DNA of 15,933 nt, taken from the NCBI GenBank assembly GCA_946611595.1, contig CAMODY010000023.1:1-15933 (forward strand). Direction: 5' to 3'. Under the pieces are notes generated by a model. The model searched no databases. It had not been told where the DNA came from and saw nothing but the letters and a program-made list of their open reading frames with translations. The stretch's first letter is position 1. Each line of letters starts with the position of its first letter. Below, one piece after another: positions 6,345-13,316 of this stretch. Source of the DNA: an uncultured Clostridia bacterium. GTDB taxonomy: Bacteria; Bacillota; Clostridia; Lachnospirales; Lachnospiraceae. A program made the position numbers and the translations under genes.

Positions 6345-7625
6345 ATGAGTGCAATCAAAGATATCAATTTAGCAGAATCCGGAAAGCAGAAGATTGAATG
6401 GGTCAGAAGAAACTGCCCGCTCCTGTCTTCCCTGGAAAAAGAATTTGAAGCAAGCAAACCGTTCGCCGGCGTGAAAGTAGCCCTTTCCGTACACCTTGAG
6501 GCAAAGACCGCATACCTTTGCCACGTGCTGAAAACCGGCGGCGCGGAAATGTATATTACCGGAAGCAATCCGCTCTCCACACAGGATGATGTAGCGGCAG
6601 CAGTCGCAGCAGAAGGCATGGAAGTTTTTGCCTGGTATAACTGCACGGAAGAAGAATACTTCGAAAACATCCGCAAAGTATTAGAGAACAACTGCAACAT
6701 CATCATCGATGACGGCGGAGATCTCGTCCATATGCTGCATACCACGATGCAGGATAAACTCCAGTACGTGATCGGCGGCTGTGAAGAGACGACAACAGGT
6801 ATCATCCGCCTGCGCGCGATGGCGGCAGCGGATCAGCTGAAGTTCCCGATGGTCATGGTCAACGATGCGGACTGCAAGCATTTCTTTGATAACCGCTACG
6901 GAACCGGCCAGTCCGTCTTTGACGGCATCAACCGCACGACGAACCTGATCGTTGCAGGAAAGAATGTCGTGATCGCAGGCTATGGCTGGTGCGGAAAAGG
7001 CTGTGCGATGAGAGCAAAAGGCCTTGGCGCAAAAGTCATCGTAACGGAAGTCGATCCAGTAAAAGCGATCGAAGCAGTTATGGATGGCTTTGAAGTGATG
7101 ACGATGAATGAAGCCGCAAAGATCGGTGATTTCTTTATTACCGTGACCGGCTGCTGTGATGTCATCGGAATGGACGATTTCAAGGTCATGAAAGACGGTG
7201 CGATCTGCTGTAACGCAGGACACTTCGATATCGAAGTCGATGTCAAAGCCTTAAGAGAAAATGCAGTCGAGTCCCGCGAGATGCGAAAGAACATCATGGG
7301 TTATAAATTGGACAATGGCAACTGGATCTACATCCTTGCAGAGGGAAGACTCGTAAACCTCGCAGCAGGAGACGGACATCCGGCAGAGATCATGGATATG
7401 AGTTTTGCGATCCAGGCACTGTCCGCAAAATATTTAGTTGAGCAGAAGGCAGCCGGAAACATCAAAGACGGAAAGATCTTAGAAGATGGAAGAGAAGAAG
7501 TTTTGATCAAGGTTCCGGTGGCTGTTGATAAAGAAGTTGCAAGAAGAAAACTGGAATTCTTAGGAAAACATATTGACACATTGTCGGATAAACAAAAAGA
7601 GTATTTGGAGAGTTCAGGGATATGA
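6345..7625 (+). CDS. ahcY: S-adenosylhomocysteinase family (possibly S-inosylhomocysteine hydrolase)
   Basis: A 426-residue NAD-dependent hydrolase that splits SAH (or S-inosylhomocysteine) into homocysteine and a nucleoside. Residues matching the human active site are H50, D123 (DDGGDLVH), E148 (EETTTG), K178, D182-N183 (FDNRYGTG) and H293 (GHFD). The NAD site is GYGWCGKG (212-219). The cysteine equivalent to human C195 is Thr here (YGTG), and the C-terminus stops after 'SDKQKEYLESSGI' without the long Lys/Tyr tail of eukaryotic-type enzymes. Both are traits of the archaeal/Thermotoga type, which includes the Methanocaldococcus enzyme acting on S-inosylhomocysteine. The ribosome site is AAAGGA. 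It lies 18 bp after the deaminase gene and overlaps pgi by 4 bp (ATGA), so all three are probably co-translated from one message. Confidence 0.92.
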   Translation: MSAIKDINLAESGKQKIEWVRRNCPLLSSLEKEFEASKPFAGVKVALSVHLEAKTAYLCHVLKTGGAEMYITGSNPLSTQDDVAAAVAAEGMEVFAWYNCTEEEYFENIRKVLENNCNIIIDDGGDLVHMLHTTMQDKLQYVIGGCEETTTGIIRLRAMAAADQLKFPMVMVNDADCKHFFDNRYGTGQSVFDGINRTTNLIVAGKNVVIAGYGWCGKGCAMRAKGLGAKVIVTEVDPVKAIEAVMDGFEVMTMNEAAKIGDFFITVTGCCDVIGMDDFKVMKDGAICCNAGHFDIEVDVKALRENAVESREMRKNIMGYKLDNGNWIYILAEGRLVNLAAGDGHPAEIMDMSFAIQALSAKYLVEQKAAGNIKDGKILEDGREEVLIKVPVAVDKEVARRKLEFLGKHIDTLSDKQKEYLESSGI

Positions 7626-8932
7626 AAAATTTACAGTTAAGTATTCAGGGAATTGAAGAACTTCCGGATTATGAAGTTGAGCAGTTTGCAGAAGAAGCGC
7701 TCTTTGCAAAAGAAACTTTAGTTGAAAAGCGCGGACCTGGAAGCGAGTTCACCGGCTGGGTAGAACTTCCGGAAAACTACGACAAAGAAGAATTTGCGCG
7801 CATCAAAAAAGCGGCAGCAGAGATCCGGGCAAACAGCAAAGCACTGGTTGTCTGCGGAATCGGCGGATCCTATCTCGGTGCGGCGGCAGCCATCGACTTT
7901 TTAAAGGGAGGCATGCACAACCTCAAAAACGCAGGACCGGATGGAGAGCTTCAGATCTTCTTTGCGGGCAACAACATGAACCCGACCTATATCAATGATG
8001 TCTTAGAACTGGTAAAAGACAAAGACTTTTCCGTGAACGTCATCTCCAAGTCCGGAACGACGATGGAAACTTCCGTCTCATTCCGTATCTTTAAAAAGGC
8101 TTTGGAAGATAAGTACGGAAAAGAAGAAGCGGCAAAGAGAATCTATGCCACAACCGATAAACAAAAAGGAGCGCTCAAAGCGCTTGCAGATAAAGAAGGT
8201 TATCAGACCTTTGTAGTGCCGGATGATATCGGCGGACGTTATTCCGTTCTTTCCGCCGTCGGACTCCTTCCGATCGCGGCAGCCGGATGCGATATCGACC
8301 AGCTCATGGCGGGCGCTGCATCCATGCGCGAAGAGATCTTGGGCAGCGAAGATGATTATAACGAAGTTATCGCTTACGCATCCTTAAGGCAGCAGCTTTA
8401 TGAGTGGGACCGTTATATCGAAATCTTTGTAAATTATGATCCGGACCTTCGCATGTTTGCCGAGTGGCTCAAGCAGCTCTTCGGAGAGAGCGAAGGAAAA
8501 GACGGCTACGGCATCTTCCCGGCATCCTTAAACTTTACAAGCGATCTGCACTCCATGGGTCAGATGATCCAGGACGGAGAGCGCAATATCTTTGAGACCG
8601 TGATCAACGTCCGCAATACACCGAAGGATATCGAAATCCCGGCGTTTGATGAGGACTTTGACGGACTTAAATATTTAGAAGGAAAACCGGTCAGCCTGTT
8701 GAACCAGACAGCGATCGCAGGAACCCAGAGCGCGCATCTTTCCGGAGATGTTCCGCAGATCTATATCGAGATCCCGGACAGAAGTGAGTTCTCCTTGGGC
8801 GAGCTCTTCTACTTCTTTGAGTTTGCCTGCGGCGTAAGCGCATATACAGAAGGCGTGAATCCGTTCGATCAGCCTGGTGTGGAAGCATATAAGAAAAATA
8901 TCAAAGAGATCCTGGCGAGATACCAGGGATAG
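7622..8932 (+). CDS. pgi: Glucose-6-phosphate isomerase
   Basis: A 436-residue cytoplasmic sugar isomerase interconverting glucose-6-P and fructose-6-P; the short Firmicutes form. Features in order: the SIS-fold phosphate loop 'VVCGIGGSYLGAAAAIDFL' (76-94), 'VISKSGTTMETSVSF' (140-154), GGRYSVLS with catalytic R206, GESEGK with catalytic E289, H310 in TSDLHSMGQ, and the C-terminal signature GVNPFDQPGVEAYK with catalytic K424. The start ATG overlaps the ahcY stop (ATGA), so translation is likely coupled; no separate promoter is needed. The next gene is convergent with only 3 bp between stops and no terminator between them. Confidence 0.96.
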   Translation: MKNLQLSIQGIEELPDYEVEQFAEEALFAKETLVEKRGPGSEFTGWVELPENYDKEEFARIKKAAAEIRANSKALVVCGIGGSYLGAAAAIDFLKGGMHNLKNAGPDGELQIFFAGNNMNPTYINDVLELVKDKDFSVNVISKSGTTMETSVSFRIFKKALEDKYGKEEAAKRIYATTDKQKGALKALADKEGYQTFVVPDDIGGRYSVLSAVGLLPIAAAGCDIDQLMAGAASMREEILGSEDDYNEVIAYASLRQQLYEWDRYIEIFVNYDPDLRMFAEWLKQLFGESEGKDGYGIFPASLNFTSDLHSMGQMIQDGERNIFETVINVRNTPKDIEIPAFDEDFDGLKYLEGKPVSLLNQTAIAGTQSAHLSGDVPQIYIEIPDRSEFSLGELFYFFEFACGVSAYTEGVNPFDQPGVEAYKKNIKEILARYQG

Positions 8933-8935
8933 GAG

Positions 8936-9205
8936 TTAATCTTCTTCGATGATCTGAATCTCCAGATAGTCGAAGCCGGACTCGCCGATAAAAGAGTCGA
9001 TCGTAAAACGGGTGCGGGCAACGCGTTTAAAGTCTGCGATGTTAGAGTCCAGCCAGATTGGAACGCTTAAGTCGAACTCCGAGCAGATGCTTTCAAGACC
9101 TGCAAAGATTTTGCGGGTGCGGTTTAAATCCGGATCTTCGTTTTCATAGACGAAGTCCTTCAGCATTTTGTTGTTTTTGAAAAGCTTTCCCCATAATCTG
9201 AACAT
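8936..9205 (-). CDS. Small conserved protein of unknown function
   Basis: An 89-residue acidic, soluble protein, start MFRLWGKLFK, end YLEIQIIEED. The frame remains open to 9337, but the upstream part overlaps the divergent sirtuin gene. The MFRLW start agrees with homologues I recall in other Lachnospiraceae and lies right behind a good promoter, so 9205 is chosen. There is no Shine-Dalgarno sequence; the -10 box ends 6 nt before the ATG, pointing to a leaderless mRNA. An alternative Met at residue 14 also lacks a ribosome site. No known domain is recognised. It is convergent with pgi (3-bp gap) and divergent from the sirtuin gene (37 bp between starts). Confidence 0.75.
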   Translation of the reverse strand: MFRLWGKLFKNNKMLKDFVYENEDPDLNRTRKIFAGLESICSEFDLSVPIWLDSNIADFKRVARTRFTIDSFIGESGFDYLEIQIIEED

Positions 9206-9211
9206 GTGGGG

Positions 9212-9241
9212 ATTGTAGCACAGTAAAGGAAGTGTTTTCAA
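9212..9241 (-). promoter_or_regulatory. Promoter for the 89-aa gene, leaderless geometry
   Basis: Read on the minus strand: TTGAAA (9241-9236), 18-bp spacer, TACAAT (9217-9212), then 6 nt to the ATG at 9205. The expected start of transcription is the A of the ATG. The spacer also contains, on the + strand, the sirtuin gene's ribosome site, so polymerase on one gene could hinder the other. Confidence 0.65.
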
Positions 9242-9242
9242 T

Positions 9243-9962
9243 ATGACAGAAAATATTGCGAAGTTAAAAGAATGGGTGGATGGAAGCGACAATATCGTCT
9301 TTTTCGGAGGCGCCGGCGTTTCCACGGAAAGTAACATTCCGGATTTCAGAAGCGTTGACGGGCTCTATAACCAGGAGTATGATTATCCGCCGGAGACGAT
9401 CTTGAGCCATACCTTTTTCATGAGAAATCCGGAAGAGTTTTATCGTTTTTATAAAAATAAGATGCTGATCTTAGATGCAAAGCCGAATGCGGCGCATTTA
9501 AAACTGGCAGAGCTTGAGGCAAAAGGAAAACTGAAGGCCGTTGTTACCCAGAATATCGACGGGCTTCATCAGGCGGCCGGCAGCAAAGTCGTCTATGAAC
9601 TTCATGGAAGCGTGCATAGAAATTACTGCATGAAGTGTCACAAGTTCTTTGGACCTGAATATATGGCCGAAGCCGAGGGCGTTCCAAAGTGTGATGCGTG
9701 CGGCGGCATGATCAAACCAGATGTCGTACTTTACGAAGAAGGCCTTGATAATGATGTTATCAGTGGAGCAGTAAATGCAATCAGCCGTGCTGATGTCCTG
9801 ATCATCGGAGGAACCAGCCTGGTTGTTTATCCGGCAGCGGGACTCATTGATTACTACAGAGGAAGTAAACTGGTGCTGATCAATAAGAGCACGACCCCGC
9901 GCGACGGGATCGCAAACCTGATCATTAACGACAGTATTGGAAAAGTTTTTTCAGAGTTATAG
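9243..9962 (+). CDS. cobB: Sir2-family NAD-dependent protein deacylase
   Basis: A 239-residue sirtuin, usual bacterial length, cytoplasmic. It removes acetyl or other acyl groups from lysines using NAD. Motifs: GGAGVSTESNIPDFRS (22-37, NAD loop), TQNIDGLH (102-109), catalytic H121 (ELHGSVH), and four zinc cysteines C129/C132 (CMKC) and C150/C153 (CDAC). The ribosome site AAAGGAAG at 9225-9232 lies about 10 nt before the ATG, slightly far. The next gene begins 12 nt after the stop with its own strong AGGAGG, so they are probably co-transcribed. Preference for acetyl versus longer acyl groups cannot be told reliably. Confidence 0.95.
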   Translation: MTENIAKLKEWVDGSDNIVFFGGAGVSTESNIPDFRSVDGLYNQEYDYPPETILSHTFFMRNPEEFYRFYKNKMLILDAKPNAAHLKLAELEAKGKLKAVVTQNIDGLHQAAGSKVVYELHGSVHRNYCMKCHKFFGPEYMAEAEGVPKCDACGGMIKPDVVLYEEGLDNDVISGAVNAISRADVLIIGGTSLVVYPAAGLIDYYRGSKLVLINKSTTPRDGIANLIINDSIGKVFSEL

Positions 9963-9974
9963 GAGGAAAAAATA

Positions 9975-11072
9975 ATGGACACTAATTTCTTGAGTGGCGG
10001 AATCGCAGAACTTCAGGAAGCAAAGAACGCAATCAGCGAATCAGCGCATCTGCAGTCTGCTTTTGATGCTGCGATGGCAAATGCATCTGCAAAGGAAAAA
10101 GACCTGGAAAGCCAGAAAAAATATGTGAATGATAAAGTGAACAGCGCGATCAAAGAAAGAAGAGGACAGCTGAAGAAGGTTCACGACGAGCAGGTCGATA
10201 CAGCAAATAAAAATCTGAAAGAAGCAGAAAAACAGAGAAGAGTTGCGAAGTCAGATGCGGTTCAGGCGCGTATTACGGACGAGACTGCGGACCTGGTTGG
10301 CCAGGCCGATGCTTTGAAAAAACAGACCAAGAAACTTTTTAAAGATAATAAAGTTCCGGGATTTTGCAATTCTAAATTCTTTTATTCACTTTATGCACCA
10401 AAGAGCGCAAGCGATTTCGTGATCTTAGTGATCACAGTTGTTGTAACGCTTGGCCTGATTCCAAACGTTGTCTGCGCACTGCTTCAGACCGATAAGCTGA
10501 TCATTAAGATCTTAGTTTATCTTGCAATCGTTGTATTCTTTGTTGCAATTTACTTTATTATATTCCTTGTATCCAAGCGGAATACGAAGGGCGGCATTTT
10601 AGAGCAGGGCAGAGGCCTTAGAAAAGAACTTGCACAGAAGAACAAAGAGATCAAAAAGATGTCCAAGACGATCGTTAAAGATAAAGACGAATCCACCTAT
10701 GGACTTGAAGGATATGATTCTGAGATCCAGTCTCTGCAGCAGGCATTAAATGAGACTGTTCAAAAGCGTGAAGATGCACTTAAGGCATTTGATGAAGAGA
10801 CGGCCGTACAGATCCGTGAAGAAATCCAAAAAGAGAATCAGCCGACGATCGATCAGATGACGGAAGACGTAAAAGCCAGCAAAGCAGCATTTGAAGAGGC
10901 AAAGGCTAAAGCAACGCAGGCGGCAGAAAACGTCACCAACAATTTTGAAGTATATCTCGGAAAGAAAAATACTTCTGTAGAAAAAATCGATGGACTGATT
11001 TCACTTATTCAGGAAGGAAAGGCAAAAACCATTATGGAAGCACTCGATATCCAGAATGGTGAGATTAAATAA
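9975..11072 (+). CDS. Coiled-coil membrane protein of unknown function
   Basis: A 365-residue protein with no family I recognise. Residues ~10-125 are a charged, Ala/Glu/Lys-rich helical coiled coil. Residues ~148-169 and ~175-199 are two membrane helices separated by a five- to six-residue turn, forming a hairpin. Residues ~205-330 are a second long coiled coil, followed by a short tail with 'IQEGKAKTIMEAL'. Basic residues flank the hairpin, so both coiled coils are predicted to be cytoplasmic. The ribosome site AGGAGG precedes the ATG. The stop overlaps the next start by 1 nt (TAATG), which implies translational coupling to the DUF5711 protein. It may be a scaffold or shape-related membrane factor; that is a guess from architecture only. 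Confidence 0.8.
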   Translation: MDTNFLSGGIAELQEAKNAISESAHLQSAFDAAMANASAKEKDLESQKKYVNDKVNSAIKERRGQLKKVHDEQVDTANKNLKEAEKQRRVAKSDAVQARITDETADLVGQADALKKQTKKLFKDNKVPGFCNSKFFYSLYAPKSASDFVILVITVVVTLGLIPNVVCALLQTDKLIIKILVYLAIVVFFVAIYFIIFLVSKRNTKGGILEQGRGLRKELAQKNKEIKKMSKTIVKDKDESTYGLEGYDSEIQSLQQALNETVQKREDALKAFDEETAVQIREEIQKENQPTIDQMTEDVKASKAAFEEAKAKATQAAENVTNNFEVYLGKKNTSVEKIDGLISLIQEGKAKTIMEALDIQNGEIK

Positions 11073-12244
11073 TGGCATATTACCGCGGAAAACACACCTC
11101 GCGATCAACATCAAATAGAAGATACTCCGTAAAAAAACGAAAGAAAAGAAGGATCCTCATAGCAATTCTTATTGCTCTGGCGATCGTTCTTGTTGTGGGC
11201 GGAATCTGGGCCTTTTTAAGGTTCCATACGTTTGACAGTTATAAGGTAAAGGCGAATCTTGATATTGCCAATTCCGATGAACGGACCAATTACGTCTCCT
11301 TTAAGGGCGGATATATCAAGTGCGCCGGAGACGGCATCACTTGCTTCGATAAGAAAGGCGTAATCTGGGCAGAAACATTTGAGATGACCCAGCCGCTGAT
11401 CGATACCTGCGAATCATATGTTGCAGTGGCGGACCTTAAAGGTTCCGACATTTATATCTATAATGAGAGCGGCCAGGTCAATCGCTTTTCCCTATCACAT
11501 CCGATCGTAGATATTGAAGTTTCGGAGCAGGGCGTCGTGGCAGCAGCTACGAACGATGGTGCTTCGAATTTTATTGAAGTTCTGGATAAAGAGGGCAAGG
11601 AGCTGATCACAGCCAAGAGTGTCTTTTCATCAAGCGGATATCTGATGGATATTACGCTTTCTGAGGACGGCAGTACGCTGGCTGCAGCCTTTGTTTATGT
11701 CAGCGAAGGAACGCTGGAGTCAAAAGTTGTCTTCTATGACTTTAAAGGTGAAGGAGAAATCTCAGGAGGCTTTAATCAGTACAGCGATACGCTTGTGACG
11801 AATGTGGAATTCCTTAATCCTTCTACGGTCTGTGCAGTGGGAGATAATGCGATCACAATTTATAAAGTGAAATCGAAACCGGAGATCGCCTACGAGGAAC
11901 TGGGCCTGCCATACGAAATTCAGAGCGTGTTCTTTGATACAAACCGTGTGGGAATGATTGTTGAAGAGGAAAACAGCGACACAAGCTATACCGTAAAAGT
12001 TTTTAATGCGAGCGGAAAAGAACTGGCAGATTTTGGAATTGACTTCCCATATAATCATGTGGCTTTTTCCGGAAGGAATGTGATGCTGCATTCTGTGAAT
12101 GATTGCGAGATTTACAGCTTCGCGGGAATCCGCAAATTTGCGTATTCCTTTGATGAACGGATCGAAGCACTTCTTCCTTGCGGAAGCGGACGTGATTATA
12201 TTTACGCAACAGCAAACAACACAGAATTTATTCGTATTAAATAA
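11072..12244 (+). CDS. DUF5711 family membrane-anchored beta-propeller-like protein
   Basis: A 390-residue protein. Residues 1-27 are very basic (YSVKKRKKRR) and cytoplasmic, residues ~28-49 are one membrane helix, and the rest is an extracytoplasmic domain. That domain has repeated four-strand units ('IKCAGDGITCFDKKGVIWAE', 'SYVAVADLKGSDIYIYNESG', 'IEVSEQGVVAAATNDGASNF'), the look of a seven-bladed propeller. This matches the Clostridia family I know as DUF5711; no function is established. It overlaps the coiled-coil gene by 1 nt. An 82-nt gap with no terminator leads to the CvpA gene, so the three are probably one transcript. Confidence 0.8.
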   Translation: MAYYRGKHTSRSTSNRRYSVKKRKKRRILIAILIALAIVLVVGGIWAFLRFHTFDSYKVKANLDIANSDERTNYVSFKGGYIKCAGDGITCFDKKGVIWAETFEMTQPLIDTCESYVAVADLKGSDIYIYNESGQVNRFSLSHPIVDIEVSEQGVVAAATNDGASNFIEVLDKEGKELITAKSVFSSSGYLMDITLSEDGSTLAAAFVYVSEGTLESKVVFYDFKGEGEISGGFNQYSDTLVTNVEFLNPSTVCAVGDNAITIYKVKSKPEIAYEELGLPYEIQSVFFDTNRVGMIVEEENSDTSYTVKVFNASGKELADFGIDFPYNHVAFSGRNVMLHSVNDCEIYSFAGIRKFAYSFDERIEALLPCGSGRDYIYATANNTEFIRIK

Positions 12245-12326
12245 ATGTAAGAGCTGGCTGGCGGATAACTCAAGATATAAACGAATTAGCTTACGCAGTA
12301 CTTGAGACACAAAGGAGAACATTGAT

Positions 12327-13040
12327 ATGACAGCTTCGCTGATAGCAACTATTGTTGTTGCGGCGATATTAATATTTTTTCTGATCTGGGGATTTCACAG
12401 GGGATTTTTAAGAATCCTGCTTACGACCCTGGCGCTTGTCGTCACGGTCGTGCTGGCTGGAATCCTGACGCCGTATATTTCTTCCTTCCTCGAAGGCAGC
12501 TTTATCGGAAAAGCAATCGATAAAAAATTTGGCACATATATCGAAGAATATGTTGATAATCCTCTTGTGAATCAGGTGTCTGAGGCGCAGGAGCTGGTCA
12601 TTGAAAAACTCCCGCTCCCGAAATTCATCCGAAAAGATATCAGCGAAAAGAACACCTCAGCTGAATATGTAGAGATGAAAGTGAGTAAGTTTTCAGACTA
12701 CCTGAAGGCAAGGCTCGTGAATCTTGTGTTGGCCGCAATTGCATTCATTATATTGATAATATTGATCTACCTGATCATCCGAATACTAATGAAATTGTCC
12801 AGAGTCATCAGTAAGATTCCGATCATTGGCGGAGTGAACCGCATCCTTGGAGCGATCCTTGGTCTTGCTGAAGGACTTTTAGTGATATGGCTGCTTTGCC
12901 TGGTAGTGATGATGCTCTCCGGAACGAAGTTTGGTATGTCGGCAGTTGATGTGATCAACGGCAATGCGTTCCTCAAATTTTTGTACGACAATAACGGCAT
13001 CGTCTGGGGCGTGAACGCGCTGTTTAAATCGTTTATGTAG
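12327..13040 (+). CDS. CvpA family membrane protein
   Basis: A 237-residue inner-membrane protein. Four predicted membrane helices lie at ~3-21, 27-50, 129-153 and 170-198. Between helices 2 and 3 is a hydrophilic loop (~51-128), longer than in E. coli CvpA (162 residues in total). The GFHRGFLR turn after helix 1 and IPIIGGVNRILGAILGLAEG before helix 4 are the family hallmarks. CvpA proteins have been linked to colicin V production and envelope stress resistance. The ribosome site AAAGGAGA is well placed. It is the last gene before tRNA-Cys; no clear terminator is seen in 13041-13120. Confidence 0.9.
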   Translation: MTASLIATIVVAAILIFFLIWGFHRGFLRILLTTLALVVTVVLAGILTPYISSFLEGSFIGKAIDKKFGTYIEEYVDNPLVNQVSEAQELVIEKLPLPKFIRKDISEKNTSAEYVEMKVSKFSDYLKARLVNLVLAAIAFIILIILIYLIIRILMKLSRVISKIPIIGGVNRILGAILGLAEGLLVIWLLCLVVMMLSGTKFGMSAVDVINGNAFLKFLYDNNGIVWGVNALFKSFM

Positions 13041-13128
13041 AGTCTAAATGGAGCTCGTGCGGAGAATTATCAACTGCCCTCTTCCACGATGTCTCACACG
13101 GCGAATCTCCTTTCTTATAATATTTAGG

Positions 13129-13157
13129 TTGACGTAGAAAAAGGCAATTGATATAAT
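13129..13157 (+). promoter_or_regulatory. Consensus sigma-A promoter for tRNA-Cys
   Basis: TTGACG (13129-13134), a 17-bp spacer and a perfect TATAAT (13152-13157), 31 bp before the mature tRNA 5' end. It is the strongest promoter in the window. Confidence 0.92.
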
Positions 13158-13188
13158 AATCGAGCGTTCAAAAACGCACACAATATAA

Positions 13189-13259
13189 GGCGACATAGCC
13201 AAGTGGTAAGGCGTGGGTCTGCAACACCCTGATCACCGGTTCAAATCCGGTTGTCGCCT
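13189..13259 (+). tRNA. tRNA-Cys (anticodon GCA)
   Basis: A 71-nt cloverleaf: acceptor GGCGACA/TGTCGCC, D-arm GCC...GGC with GGTAA loop, anticodon loop CTGCAAC, a short variable loop GATC, and T-arm ACCGG-TTCAAAT-CCGGT with discriminator T. CCA is not encoded. The pair at the top of the anticodon stem is T-T. Its 3' end is the probable integration target of the adjacent element. Confidence 0.97.
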
Positions 13260-13271
13260 CGAGGTGAGAAG

Positions 13272-13312
13272 TCCGAGAAATCCTTTATTTATAGGATTTC
13301 CCGGATTTTTTA
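13272..13312 (+). terminator. Intrinsic terminator of tRNA-Cys
   Basis: TCCGaGAAATCCT (13272-13284) pairs with AGGATTTCcCGGA with one mismatch around an 8-nt loop, followed by TTTTT. The integrase stop codon is only a few bases beyond it. Confidence 0.85.
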
Positions 13313-13316
13313 TTAT

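Noticed and set aside
6681..7223. Minus-strand open frame of 180 codons inside ahcY
   Set aside because: Antisense shadow of a strongly conserved enzyme gene; no family resemblance.
9206..9337. Longer start for the 89-aa minus-strand gene
   Set aside because: It would read through its own promoter and into the sirtuin gene; the MFRLW start fits the family.
13050..13140. 28-codon ORF between cvpA and tRNA-Cys
   Set aside because: No ribosome site, Arg/Ile-rich random composition, and its end overlaps the tRNA promoter.
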